Below, piece by piece: positions 23,001-40,860 of a stretch of 64,000 nt of DNA. The notes under the pieces were generated by a model. That model was not told the DNA's origin and ran no database searches. It saw nothing but the letters and a program-made list of their open reading frames with translations. This stretch comes from Pycnopodia helianthoides (Eukaryota; Echinodermata; Asteroidea; Forcipulatida; Asteriidae): contig CM063243.1 in the NCBI GenBank assembly GCA_032158295.1, forward strand, positions 1,116,001-1,180,000, in the 5' to 3' direction. The stretch's first letter is position 1, and the number at the start of each line of letters is the position of its first letter. A program made the translations under genes and the position numbers.

Positions 23001-26000
23001 TAAATGGCTTCTGACTGGCACCCCCGAACAAAGATATTTACAAAATAGGGAGACCACCAACGTTAGGGCTGGATAGCTTAGTTTGTACAGCGCCGGCATA
23101 TTCACCCTCTTGCTGTCTGACCATTCAATACCATTCACTATGGTTTTGAATGATAGATAAACTATGCCAGCCTGCAATATGATACCATGAGGGAATGCAT
23201 GTACACAGTACACAGTTAGTTCTGTGCACAGTTGTGCCACCATACACAACCTTGGCAGTCGAATGGTTTCAAATGGTTGGTCAACTCATTGGAAAATGTT
23301 GCCAAGAGTCACTGACAGTAGGAGGGTTAATACCTCTTACAGACTGAAAAAGAAAAATGCTATGATCAACGTATTCATCTAAGAAAATACTAACTTACCC
23401 CGACAGATTTGACAGCCTTAATGAGACTGCGACTTTCTAATGTCTTCAAGATCTTATTGAGTTGGGTGAGAAGGAGATTACTTCTAAGACGGATGTCTCG
23501 GATCCAGATGCCTTTATTTTCTGCATCCTCAATGATCTGATATACGAGTCTCTCTTGATTGTCAACTCCTTTCACTTTACTACATGGAAACAAGACAATT
23601 AGGTTACGTCCATCAATATTTCTTGAGATAAGGCACCTTCAAATGTACCCACACTTTTTATGTATTTATTTAAATTTTATGAACTATCGCCCAACTCACA
23701 AGGCCGGACGACCACTTCAAAGTGAGGGCTACACTCAACTGATTTGGGCTGTTGACCCAAATCAACTCTCACCATGGGCACGTTGCCACCTACTCCTGGG
23801 GGCTGAAACAGGATTACCCCCTTCACAGTCTGTAAGGATGTAGGCATGGGTATCATCCACTAGGAGCCTGGCTGCATAGCAGAATGCACTTATACCTTCG
23901 CAACTTTTTACCAAGGAATTATTGTTAAGGGCCTTGCTCAAGGGCACAAGTGTCATGACCGGGATTCAAACCCACACTCCGCTGCCGACAACATCAGAGC
24001 TTGGGCCCGGTGAACTAGACCGTTCGGCCACAACACGCCACAAAAGCAAGAAAGCAACTTCTTTCTTAATTCAGGAATATTAGTGGAAATTCAGGTGCTT
24101 TCACAAGTTTATTTAACATACAATTGACAACAAGAATAACAATTCTGAAGTTCTTATAAAGGTCATGTCACATGAGGCAATTTACAGGCAACCAGTTTTA
24201 GGCAATCCCCACAAAGAAAAAACCTTTCACATTTGATTTTTCAAATAGTTTTCTTGGGGGCAGTGAGACACTGTTGAAAGAACTACTTTTGTCATAACTG
24301 GTTTTTTTTGTAATGCACTGCAGACCAGGTTGCCTCTAAGTTGACTGTAAAATAACCATGTGTGACAAAGGTCTACAGGCCTGGAATTACATGGAGGACA
24401 CTAAGGCCATGTCATCTGTTGCCCTTGGTCTTGGCCTTGGTGCCAATTCAAAAGTTTTCCATTAGACTTTAAGATTTTCCAATGGAAGCGCCCTCTGGAA
24501 AATGAAAACGACCTTGCCCTCTCAAAGATGGAAATTCCAGGCCTGTGTCTAAGGACTTAACAGAATGCCATCATTAACTTGCTCCTGGGAATTTCTATCT
24601 GCAGTTATATTTAACAAATATGTAAAAGTAATTCTGGAAAAGTTTCTAGAGACATTGAAGTTTGAACATAATATAACTTAAATCTACTCACCTAATAGAA
24701 GATGGGTCTTTAAGACGATAGAGCAATTCAGATCCACTCTTCACAAGATCTATCTGACCCTGGAAGACACAAAGTAATAACTACATGTTAAAATGATAAA
24801 TAATAAGGGAATAAAAGGGTAGTGACGCGGTCTTAACCGGCCGTTTAAAACCGGCAGGGCCGCGGCAGTGTGATAAAGGACCGAGCCTTCGGTTCGGCTC
24901 GGTCCTTTATCACACGGCCACGGCCCTGCAAGGTTTTAAACGGTCGGTTAAGACCAAGTGCGTCATAACACTAACATGTTTTTAGATTGAATACCAATAT
25001 GTGTTGATTGCGTTTCGCGTAAATTAGCGCCTGCGTGTAACCTTGCGCACCACAGGTGTGTTTAAACACTTCTAGCCGGTGTTATATTGTCCGTTTAAAC
25101 ACCCCCACGTGACGTCCTCTCGTCCAATCAGAATGGATAAACTGTCTCAGGTATTTATGAATAAGGGAATCAATGTGTGGTGAAGAGTTTTTAAACTAGT
25201 GGTTTAAACCCGCCGAGGCCTGGTTCTTGATAATATCACCGAGACGAAGTCGAGGTGATATTATCAAGAACCAGGCCTCGGCGGGTTTAAACACTAGTTT
25301 AAAACCGATTCAACACACTTTGATTCCCATTCATAAATACCTTTCTCCTAAAAATATCCCAAAACCCTGTAAAAGTTGAGAACAAATCTGACAGTTTAGC
25401 CTTAGCTCACCTCGACTCGGCGTTGAATTTCTATGCGTGTAGAAAAACCGCGTCGCGCAATTTTCGAACTTGCGCGCTTAAGTTTCAAGTTATCGAACGC
25501 AAGTTTCCAACTTGCGCGAAATAAACTATGCGGCTTACCAAATTTGCGTGCTCCGCGCAAACGTGATAGCGCCCTCTTTGACAAAAAGTTGCCAGGCCAT
25601 GTTAAAACACTTCTAGCCGGTGTTATATCGTCCGTTTAAACACCCCCACGTGATGTCCTCTCGTCCAATCAGAATGGATAAACTGTCCCAGGTATTTATG
25701 ACTAATGAATAATAAGTCAATTGCATTTAGACAGGTGAAGTCAGTTTTCATGCGCTCTCTCCCACTTTTCATATTTCGGGGTACGTCTCAGCCCTGCATG
25801 ATTTCAATTTTTACTGTTTCAGACAAAATGTCTTTCAGTATGAAGTCAAACGGATTGATTGCAGCAAGTATTCATTGTTATTTATTAGACCAAACGGTAC
25901 AAAATGGACAGACAAGATTAATATATAAAACAACAGCCAAAAAGAAAATACCAACGTCTAAACATTAAGACAGTGTAGTTTAAAGTGTAAGTAAAAGAAG

Positions 26001-29000
26001 GGGCCACATATACCTAATAAGTAAACTCAATAAAGACAATATAAAAACATGATTGTGAGTCAAGGGTTACAAAAGTAAAATAAATCAGAATGAGGATATA
26101 TGTGGGTTAGAGGTTACAAAAGAAAAGTAATCACTTTTACCCACAGGTATGTAACCCAGCACATATTCAGCAAACTTAAGCAAGAACAAGACCGATTATA
26201 ATAATAGCGAGAAATCAACAAACAAAGACAGAAAGTGTTTATGTAAACAATTTCTCTCAGAACAGAAGCAGACGAAACTATCAACCTCTTTTGTCTTTCA
26301 ATCATCAAAGACCATTCACTTTTAATGATTCTAAAAAATATTCAACACCTGCTCAGAATGGTAATTTTTCCCACATGACTTCTAGAGTCTAGACTTGTGG
26401 ATAAGTTGTTAAATGTTTGTCACAGTAACAGCTCTCATGCGACAAAGGCCTTTTTTTTAAAACTAAGGCTTGGGCTTGCACTATAGTGTTCTTCAGGTAT
26501 TTTTGAAAATGTGCGCTGTCGATACAGGGCTTCAAACAGGTTGATGGAGCCTAAGCCGGGGCCTAAGCCGGAGCCGAAGCCCAAGCCGTGGTTTCAAAAA
26601 GGGCCCATACTGCTCCTGCGAGACTGGTGGCTCCCAACTACTGCTGCCGTCACAAGAGCAGAAGTGTCATGGGAACAGCAGAGTCGTGTGAGAGCCAGTG
26701 CACTATCACCAAAACAAAATTTGTTGGACTTGTCAACAAGTCTACATGACTTCCCGTGCTCAGATTGTTTCAATTAGCCTTGTTGAGATATGGTGGACAC
26801 TATAGGAGTGCACTGTTTGGATTTGGTGTATGCAGACAAACTTACCCAAACCTAATAGTGTTACAGTAAAATGTGTCCACCATATCTCAAAATGGCTTAT
26901 TGGGATTGGCCGCCATCAAACAATGGAAGTGTGTGCGTGTGTAGGTATTGGCACAACTCTCAGCCAATGAGGGGACTGTTTTGTTGCATGCAAGGTAGCC
27001 TTTTGTCAAGGCCTTCGTGTCTTGGAGCTGCGATGCCAAGCGACTGAAATGGGAGAGGGCCTTTTCCAACTTGTTTGCGGTTTCTTATGTGTTTCTTTAT
27101 AATCTCGACTTTTGCTACCCGAAACGGTAGCAAAAGTCCAAACCAATCAGAAGTGCATAACGCACGTTTCATACTTCGTCGGCTCGCGCGCGTGGTCTCT
27201 CGTTCCAGTCGCTCCACTGTTTACAAAGCTGTCCAAGCCACGATGGCCTTGACAAAAGGCTATATGCAAGGGGGGGTCTGTAACCGGAGACTGACTTACC
27301 AATGAGAGTAATCTGTTGATGGCTTTAACTCTCTGTTGAGCATCAATATGAGGTAACTGATCCTTAATGAAAGCATCTGGTACACCTTTAGCTTCTTCTT
27401 TACACATATCAAGAATCCTGCCGAGAAAAAACAAGTGAGAATTGACTTGAAGTGGTGTTGAAAGTAAGAAGTAACTATAACTATAAATAGTAGTAAACTT
27501 GCGGAAATCTCTTTTGTTTGAGTGTTGGCTCTGAAAAGAGCCGGTTTGGTCTCGACGTTTCGAACAGTATACTGCCCTCTGCTCGTCTTCAGGAGAATGC
27601 TGGACTGCTGGTGGTGTTGCAGCTTAAGTAGAGCTTGTGGGATGCACTTTTTAGGTGGGAAGTTTCCAAGTTGTTGACCGGTGATGCATGGTACATGTAG
27701 TTGGCTGCTGGCTGGCTGCGTGTGCGAGAATTGACTTTGTTTCAGGCTGATTTTCTTGAAAGAGTCAACAGATCTTTCGTATCAGGCCAAATGAAAAAAA
27801 TGTTTAGCGTCCCCGCCAGCTTCCTTTTTTAGAGGCCTTCTCCTTTTTCAATTTTTTTAAAGGATACATTTTAATGATCACTGACGTAAAAAAATTATTT
27901 TAAAATCAATAAGATCGTATTATTAGACTTTAGCACACCGAAAAAAAAAAAACACAGAAAAAAGCTGGCAACCATTTTGAAAAATATCCCGGCCAGTTGT
28001 CTTGAAAAATGTGTCCGGCATCCACTTTCAAAAAAAAAAAACCCCTCCTCCTTCCTTTTTTCAAAAAGGCAGGACAATAATGTTTTTAAAATTATTTTGT
28101 CTAATGAGCGTGTATCACATGAGAGTGATCTCCCTTGACCGTACAAGGCTAACCCTTTCTCATTTCAGAGACAGAAGTTTAACCACTTAACTGCGTATGA
28201 CGAGATATCTCGTCATCCCAAACTTACCCTAGTTATATTGCGTATGACGAGATATCTTGTCACCAAGTTTGCGGTTTAAATGAGGTCAAAGACACGCTCT
28301 GTGACCCCGGGTAATCCCCTCTTACGTGTCTTGCATGACGAGATATCTCGTCATCACAAAGTTACAGTCAGGCAGTGTGTGGCGCCACCAATCGGCGAGT
28401 TTTTTTTCTGAATATGGCGACTTAACGAAAGCAACCGCGCTTGTCATGTGTGCAAGCTTTGACCCAAGCTTTGGATTCAGATCTTGAATTGTCAGACTCT
28501 CTCATGTCTGTTGATAGTGATGATGATTCAGAAATTGAAGAGCCTTGTTTACAAGGTGCTGAAGACATTGATGATACAGCAGCCTCAGATATAAGTGGGG
28601 ATATTCGGAGCAATTCAGGGTCTGATCATAGCTTTCCATTTATCCTTTTTTTGCATTGTTTTCCTTGAATTAATTCCGCATTGGGGGTTTAGCTAACGAT
28701 AAATAATTACGCAGTTAAGTGGTTAAAATTAGGTATCGGTGAAAATTAAGCCCACAACTCTGTGATGACACATGTGATTTACAGCACTTTGTACCCCTTT
28801 TACGCCTTTTCAGAGGTCAAATAAAGTTAAAATGCATTTTACATGAACAAAACAAAATTGTTGTATAAAGTGGATATTATGGGTATCAGCACGTTCTTCC
28901 TGTGATGGCAGGGGGATGTTTTGCATGTAGGGCATGCGCGCATATAGCCACATTTTCTTTATCCCCAATGCAAATGTAGCATCTATTAAATGTACATTAC

Positions 29001-30933
29001 ATATTACTATACATAATACACTGTACATGTATATTTGAACATGTACAATGCGTACATTTTAATGTTCAAATAATCATAACTCAAAAACTGTAAGAGTTCC
29101 CATCCAAATTTTTTTTTGAAAATGTTGCTTACATCTTAAGCTAAAAATAGAACAAAAATTACGCATTTTGAAAAATAGGCATTTTCGCAAATCAAGGTCA
29201 AAGGTCATATTTTTGCGTAACTTTGTTGTGGTATGCGGTATAATTTTGATTTTATGTTATCAAATGCGGGCCATTTCAAGAGCTTTAAAATGATGTAAAT
29301 TTTATCTCTGTAGGGGCTTTACTTTTGGAGATATGAATGTCCTAACGTAGCAGGTCATGCTAATTAGTCAAAAGTTCGTTAACCCATATCTCAAAAAATA
29401 ATCAACCGAACGACAAAAAATTTCGGTTCTGGGGGGTTTCTCATTGAGTCCAATCAGCACACAAAATTTCATGACCCACGGGCAATTGGTACATGATGAT
29501 AACAACGATAGTACAGAACTCCGGCTTATTTTCTGAAATAATGTCACCCAGGCATGGATATAACTGTTATTTGTGGAACCATCGAAAGTGTATTTTAGCC
29601 TTTTAGGACACAAAGAATAAGTGGAGGAATTTCCAGCTTCTTAAATTAGGTAAACGTAGACCCAGTAACTGGGGCGCTGTACTGCTTTTTCAAAATTTTG
29701 ACATTATCTGTCGTACTAGCGCCCCAGCGAAAGCTACCAAAAATATGGGGAAGTGCAACATTTTCATAAAAAATCAGAGATGTCACACCAAAAATGCCCC
29801 AGAATGACGGAAATACCCAACGAATTACCTTCAAAAACACGTTTTTTAGGCCAAGATGGCGTCCGACCGCATTCCGTGTATTTTCATGTTTTTTTCTGGT
29901 TAAAAATTCGGACTTTTCGTGAAGTTATGCCATTGCATTTTTGTTAATATTACATAGTACACATATTTCTAATAAATCCTTGGTTTATTTGCTGGTTTTA
30001 AGGTATCTGAAACTGGTTGTCGGCGTGTTGTCGGCACTCTGGACTTGTTGTCGGCGTTGTCGGCTTTTAGTAGGACCCCCGCAGGGTTGTTCATGAAAAC
30101 GATGGCTGGACATGATCAACGGAAACCGGGAATGTCTCAAAAATCATCATTTTTTAGCCGGAAAAATTTCCGCGAGTACAATTTCATGCCTGGTGTTACA
30201 TCTTAAACATATGGAGAGGCCAGTTGGCAGTTTTGAAGGTAATTCGTTGGGTATTTCCGTCATTTTGGGGCATTTTTGGTGTGACATCTCTGATTTTTTA
30301 TGAAAATGTTGCACTTCCCCATATTTTTGGTAGCTTTCGCTGGGGCGCTAGTACGACAGATAATGTCAAAATTTTGAAAAAGGAGTACAGCGCCCCAGTT
30401 ACTGGGTCTAAGGTAAGCGTATTTTCAAACATTAGTTGAACATTTTTTCGCATCGTAGAGAAGCTTTATAGTATACCCAGGAAGTCAGTGCAGTGCAACA
30501 GATACTGCCATCCTACCCCTTACCAGGGCTAGGGCCTCACTAGTCACAGCACAGTAACTAATAATGAAAAAAATATTCTTAAATAATAAAAAATAGCCAC
30601 TACTTTTACTTTTAAAACTTTTATTTAGACTAGTCCTAAATTCTAAGAATGCAGATTGAGAAACTTTGCCCTGTTCTTCATGATGGGGCTAACCATGGAG
30701 GAAGGAATGATGAACGTTGAAAACCTTGAAAATGAAATGAAATTGATCAATAACGGAAATTAGCCCCCAGACACATGAGATGGACTCATGGAGGAAGGAA
30801 CAAGTCGAGATAAGACGAAAGAGACATGTCGGTGCTTTTTGGTGGAGGCTAAAAAATTAAACTTTACTTACCGCTCTTCAAGATTCATGGCATCTGCCAC
30901 TTCCTGCTTAATAACGACATTATCAGATGCCAT
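19899..30933 (-). CDS. POLR3F: RNA polymerase III subunit RPC6 (C34), six exons found, 3' end missing
   Basis: RPC6 is the Pol III-specific winged-helix subunit that, with RPC3 and RPC7, contacts TFIIIB and opens the promoter. Six minus-strand exons join in phase into 227 codons: 30872-30933, 27300-27417, 24692-24759, 23399-23579, 21619-21762 and 19899-20006. All have GT donors and AG acceptors. Diagnostic blocks include LPHIDAQQRVKAINRLLSL, KGVDNQERLVYQIIEDAENK, DRSVTGGAWYSDQDFESEF and DDVWKFIRELGISK, all as in vertebrate RPC6. The metazoan protein is about 316 residues, so roughly 90 C-terminal residues, including the Fe-S cysteine motif, are missing. They must be coded below 19,899, and I could not find them. 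It starts 260 bp from KAT5, head to head. Introns carry several MITEs, SINEs and foldbacks. Confidence 0.93.
20454..20522. repeat. Near-perfect hairpin, 69 bp
   Basis: GTTGAAAGATGGAAxGTTCCATTCAACT-like arms face each other across CGGCTCCGACTAG. The two arms differ by one or two bases. It lies in POLR3F intron 5. No gene function inferred. Confidence 0.8.
20685..20924 (+). mobile_element. tRNA-Leu-like SINE, body type b
   Basis: The head reads GTCGTGGCCGAGCGGTCGAG then CCCAAGCTCTGGTGTT, with a B box (GGCTTAAATCCC) carrying two changes from consensus. The type-b body follows (GCCAGCCAGGCTCCTAGTGG and ATGCCTACATCCTTACG). An inverted copy is at 23795-24046. In POLR3F intron 5. Confidence 0.75.
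20928..21045 (+). repeat. Repeat family M9, copy 2
   Basis: It begins CAGGCCTGGAATTTCATCTT and continues through GGCAAGGCCATTTTCA, GTCTATGGGCAAG and GGCACCAAGGCCAAGAG. See 15655-15790 for the family. Confidence 0.55.
21619..21762 (-). CDS. POLR3F: POLR3F exon 5
   Basis: 144 bp, 48 codons in phase 0 (TTTGCAG acceptor, GTAAGT donor). It encodes ASKRKVYMLFNLEPDRSVTG and GAWYSDQDFESEFVEVLNQQ, the most conserved RPC6 block. Confidence 0.96.
21826..22480 (+). repeat. M9 repeat interrupted by a GTGGCG-rich insertion
   Basis: M9 sequence (AGGCCTGGAATTTCATCTTT, GGCAAGGCCATTTTC) starts at 21826 and resumes at about 22435 (GATCTGCAAAGGGCACTTCT). The interruption of about 560 bp contains six GTGGCG motifs at 22295-22410 and lies between GCGCTCTCACCAGG (21880) and CTGGCGAGAGCGC (about 22420), which are inverted ends. 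So a short-TIR element appears nested inside M9. Confidence 0.55.
22633..22855 (+). mobile_element. Repeat family M4, copy 2
   Basis: It begins TAACCCTCTTGCTGTCTGAC and ends GCCAAGAGTCACTGACA. About 225 bp, in POLR3F intron 4. Confidence 0.75.
23035..23102 (+). mobile_element. tRNA-Asn-like SINE, copy 4 (truncated)
   Basis: ATAGGGAGACCACCAACGTT, GGGCT, then the A-box-like TAGCTTAGTTTGTACAGCG. It is cut off at about 23100 by the M4 element that follows directly. Confidence 0.6.
23103..23328 (+). mobile_element. Repeat family M4, copy 3
   Basis: Full-length copy ending TGACAGTAGGAGGGTTAA, inserted into the tRNA-Asn-like SINE at 23035. This dates M4 activity after that SINE insertion. Confidence 0.75.
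23399..23579 (-). CDS. POLR3F: POLR3F exon 4
   Basis: 181 bp after a TGTAG acceptor, ending in phase 0 at GTAAGT. It encodes the second winged helix (LVYQIIEDAENKGIWIRDIR and ILKTLESRSLIKAVKSVG). Confidence 0.95.
23795..24046 (-). mobile_element. tRNA-Leu-like SINE, body type b, inverted copy
   Basis: Reverse of the 20685-20924 unit: CGTAAGGATGT-like body, CACAAGTGTCATGACCGGGA, B box and A box (CGTTCGGCCACAACACGCC). In POLR3F intron 3. Confidence 0.75.
24371..24545 (+). repeat. Repeat family M9, copy 4
   Basis: Inverted ends CAGGCCTGGAATTAC and GGAAATTCCAGGCCTG enclose the M9 core (GGTCTTGGCCTTGGTGCC, GACTTTAAGATTTTCC). This is the clearest copy with both ends. Confidence 0.65.
24692..24759 (-). 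CDS. POLR3F: POLR3F exon 3
   Basis: 68 bp between CCAG and GTGAGT. It encodes GQIDLVKSGSELLYRLKDPS and ends in phase 2. It matches the RPC6 segment GQLDLLRSNTGLLYRIKD of vertebrates. Confidence 0.9.
24823..24965. repeat. Foldback hairpin 1 (about 143 bp)
   Basis: Long inverted arms: TGACGCGGTCTTAACCGGCC on the left and its near complement ending AAGACCAAGTGCGTCA on the right. The innermost pairing is GATAAAGGACCGAGCC with GGCTCGGTCCTTTATC around TTCGGTTC. No ORF. In POLR3F intron 2. Confidence 0.9.
25060..25712 (+). repeat. Direct repeats flanking foldback hairpin 2
   Basis: A segment of about 105 bp (CACTTCTAGCCGGTGTTATA, CACCCCCACGTGA, CGTCCAATCAGAATGGATAA) occurs at 25060-25165 and, nearly identical, at 25603-25712. 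Between them sit a foldback (25150-25341) and a CGCG-rich stretch with repeated ACTTGCGCG. The arrangement looks like a larger composite foldback unit. Confidence 0.7.
25150..25341. repeat. Foldback hairpin 2 (about 190 bp)
   Basis: The inner arms are near perfect for about 50 bp: CCGCCGAGGCCTGGTTCTTG, then ATAATATCACC, mirrored after a GAGACGAAGTCGA loop. The outer arms (GGTATTTATGAAT ... ATTCATAAATACC) extend the pairing with mismatches. No coding content. Confidence 0.9.
26535..26590 (+). repeat. CCTAAGCCGGAGC short tandem repeat
   Basis: A 12-bp-period repeat of CCTAAGCCGGGG/AGC units. It would read as alternating Pro, Lys and Glu/Gly in one frame, but there is no surrounding gene. Confidence 0.6.
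26778..26896. mobile_element. Short MITE family M7, copy 2
   Basis: The ends TTGAGATATGGTGGACACTA and GTGTCCACCATATCTCAAAA match the copy at 2016-2126. Confidence 0.65.
26985..27272. mobile_element. Inverted-repeat element of about 285 bp
   Basis: The ends GCAAGGTAGCCTTTTGTCAA and TTGACAAAAGGCTATATGCA are inverted copies. The centre holds a perfect hairpin, CTTTTGCTACC/GGTAGCAAAAG, around CGAAAC (27110-27137). It sits 27 bp downstream of POLR3F exon 2, inside the intron. Confidence 0.65.
27300..27417 (-). CDS. POLR3F: POLR3F exon 2
   Basis: 118 bp, entered in phase 2 after a CAG acceptor and ending in phase 0 at GTAAGT. It encodes RILDMCKEEAKGVPDAFIKD then QLPHIDAQQRVKAINRLLSL, the first winged-helix domain of RPC6. 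Confidence 0.93.
27530..27612 (-). repeat. Conserved hairpin motif (CGAAACGTCGAGACC)
   Basis: On the minus strand, CTGAAGACGAGCAG pairs through CGAGCAG with CTGTTCG and is followed by AAACGTCGAGACC. A related copy is on the minus strand at 57863-57945. The pattern resembles motifs tied to Penelope-like retroelements, some of which carry hammerhead ribozymes, but the spacing here does not match a canonical hammerhead core. Confidence 0.4.
27797..28095. mobile_element. Repeat family M11, copy 1
   Basis: It begins ATGTTTAGCGTCCCCGCCAG and has A/T-rich, homopolymer-rich contents with AAACCCCTCCTCCTTCCTTT near the other end. It is related to 61665-62110, which has both ends (CATGCCTAGCGTCC ... 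GTCGCTAAACATG). Confidence 0.5.
28183..28722 (+). mobile_element. piggyBac-type deletion derivative (540 bp) with TTAA target sites
   Basis: The element is flanked by TTAA on both sides (28179-28182 and 28723-28726) and has perfect 15-bp terminal inverted repeats, CCACTTAACTGCGTA. piggyBac elements insert at TTAA. Inside, an acidic reading frame at about 28450-28668 (DSDLELSDSLMSVDSDDDSE) resembles the N-terminus of piggyBac transposases. The catalytic core is gone. The 20-bp palindrome ATGACGAGATATCTCGTCAT occurs at 28197-28216, 28335-28354 and, with two changes, 28244-28263. Confidence 0.8.
28197..28354. promoter_or_regulatory. Three repeated palindromes, possible transposase sites
   Basis: ATGACGAGATATCTCGTCAT appears three times just inside the left end of the piggyBac-like element. 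Repeated subterminal palindromes are typical of DNA-binding sites for a transposase dimer. This function is inference. Confidence 0.45.
29035..29650. other. No gene seen (POLR3F intron 1)
   Basis: A/T-rich intronic sequence. An open minus-strand frame at 29368-29613 has no recognised domain and no splice connection to POLR3F. Confidence 0.4.
29655..30409. mobile_element. Long-terminal-inverted-repeat element (about 755 bp)
   Basis: Arms at 29655-29832 and 30226-30409 are inverted copies of about 180 bp with only a few differences (tip TAGACCCAGTAACTGGGGCG). Both arms keep the same 60-residue open frame, but in opposite directions, so the open frame is a feature of the repeat and not evidence of two genes. 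The interior has TTGTCGGC four times at 30016-30066. It lies in POLR3F intron 1, about 460 bp from exon 1. Confidence 0.85.
30872..30933 (-). CDS. POLR3F: POLR3F exon 1 (start codon)
   Basis: ATG at 30933, then MASDNVVIKQEVADAMNLEE, ending in phase 2 before the donor GTAAGT. The N-terminus is not conserved with vertebrates, as is usual for this protein, so the start is chosen as the only ATG in frame with good splicing to exon 2. Confidence 0.85.
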
Positions 30934-31193
30934 TGTATTACAGATGTTTACCTTTTACTCCTTGTTTTCGTTGAGCTGACAAGTTACATTTCAATATTTT
31001 AAGGAGACCTAATGAAAAACGGCAGCCAATTTTTAATTTATCATCAACAAATGCACATGCTATATTATTGCTGGTACCCGGTCAGACAGTTGTATACTGC
31101 ACACACAACAACTACAGTGAAGTGGTAACCAGTTTCGTTATTGGAGGAAAGTTCGCGGTGTCTCGAACAAACGAATACGTATCAATTAACAAA
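30934..31193. promoter_or_regulatory. Divergent POLR3F/KAT5 promoter region
   Basis: 260 bp separate the two start codons, which face away from each other. The segment must hold both 5' UTRs and core promoters. I see no clear TATA box at the expected place for either gene. There is no in-frame ATG upstream of the KAT5 start. Shared regulation is inference. Confidence 0.6.
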
Positions 31194-39240
<8,047 letters not shown>

Positions 39241-39747
39241 AGTGTGGAGGCTTTGAATACAAGGTTTTGACTGTTTGCGTCACCCTTCTCTGATGTCTGT
39301 AAATTTGAGGACAATCTCTCCATAGAATGGTTTATCATCTGATGTGAGCACTTGTTCATAAAAGGCAAGGATTGTGATGTTTTTTTGATAATTAAAGGCT
39401 TGGCATTTTATTTCTTGTTTTTACTTCTTGTTTTTGGAAATGCAAGTATTATCAACAGTTTGCTTGTTGGATTAACTTAATGAAAACTCTTGCTTCAGTA
39501 CTAATTAACTGATAAGTGTAGACTTGACAACTATTTTGCGCAAGATCAGATGCCAACATCAAACGGCTACATTATTAGATAATCAAAGAAAGCTACCAAA
39601 GCTATCCAAGGTTTACTTGATGTGAAATCTGTGTGTAGTAACTGAATGACCTTCTGTAGATAAATGGGTGGAATTATGAAAGTTGTTGCAGATGAGGTGG
39701 AAAATGGGTTTTTTACTGGCTATTTAAAAAAAATGATGATTAATGTA

Positions 39748-40860
39748 TCAAGTCTATACAATATCGATCTTTCCTCTAACACAGAAAACAAAGCTTTGCA
39801 TAATTTGTTAGAAATGCATCTTGAGTACCATAACAGTGTTATGCTCAAGGTTTCCTTGTCAAATATATTTTAACAATTTAACCCTCCTACTCTCAGTGAC
39901 TCTTTTGGCAACATTTTCCAGTGAGTTGACCCACCATTTGAAACCATTCGACTGCCAAGGTTTTGTACGGTGGCACAACTGTGCACAGAACTAACTGTGT
40001 ACTGTGTAGATGCATTCCCTCATGGTATCATATTGCAGGCTGGCATAGTTTATCTATCATTCAAAACCACAGTGAATGGTATTGAATGGTCAGACAGCAA
40101 GAGGGTTAATGTGATACATATGTTGCCATGTTCCTAAACATTTGAAACCATTCGACTGCCAAGGTTGTGTACGGTGGCACAACTGTGCACAGAACTAACT
40201 GTGTACTGTGTACATGCATTCCCTCATGGTATCATATTGCAGGCTGGCATAGTTTATCTATCATTCAAAACCACAGTGAATGGTATTGAATGGTCAGACA
40301 GCAAGAGGGTTAATGTGATATATATGTTGCCACGTTCCTAAACATTTGAAACCATTCGACTGCCAAGGTTGTGTACGGTGGCACAACCTGTGCACAGAAC
40401 TAACTGTGTACTGTGTACATGCATTCCCTCATGGTATCATATTGCAGGCTGGCATAGTTTATCTATCATTCAAAACCACAGTGAATGGTATTGAATGGTC
40501 AGACAGCAAGAGGGTTAATGTGATATATATGTTGCCATGTTCCTAAACATTTGAAACCATTCGACTGCCAAGGTTGTGTACGGTGGCACAACTGTGCACA
40601 GAACTGACTGTGTACTGTGTACATGCATTGCCTCATGGTATCATATTGCAGGCTGGCATAGTTTATCTATCATTTAAAACCACTTGAATGGTATTGAATG
40701 GTCAGACAGCAAGAGGGTTAATGTATCAAGTCTATACCTCACAATATCGATCTCTCTAACACAACAAACAAAGCTTTGCATGATTTGTTAAAAAATGCAT
40801 CTTGAGTACTATAACAATTTTATGCTCCAGGTTTCCTTGTCAAATATATTTTAACAGTTT
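39748..40860. repeat. Tandem M4 array within a duplicated flank
   Basis: Four M4 units (minus orientation) lie at about 39879-40107, 40132-40337, 40338-40542 and 40543-40721; the last three repeat at about 205 bp. The array is bracketed by a direct duplication of about 125 bp (GTATCAAGTCTATAC to CTTGTCAAATATATTTTAAC) at 39748-39872 and 40722-40860. So the M4 amplification and the flank duplication probably arose together. Confidence 0.85.

Noticed and set aside
29646..30439. Two short genes with the same protein
   Set aside because: They are the two arms of one inverted-repeat element read in opposite directions.
31068..31193. N-terminal extension of KAT5 upstream of 31194
   Set aside because: The frame is open but has no ATG and no similarity to Tip60; it is taken as 5' UTR.
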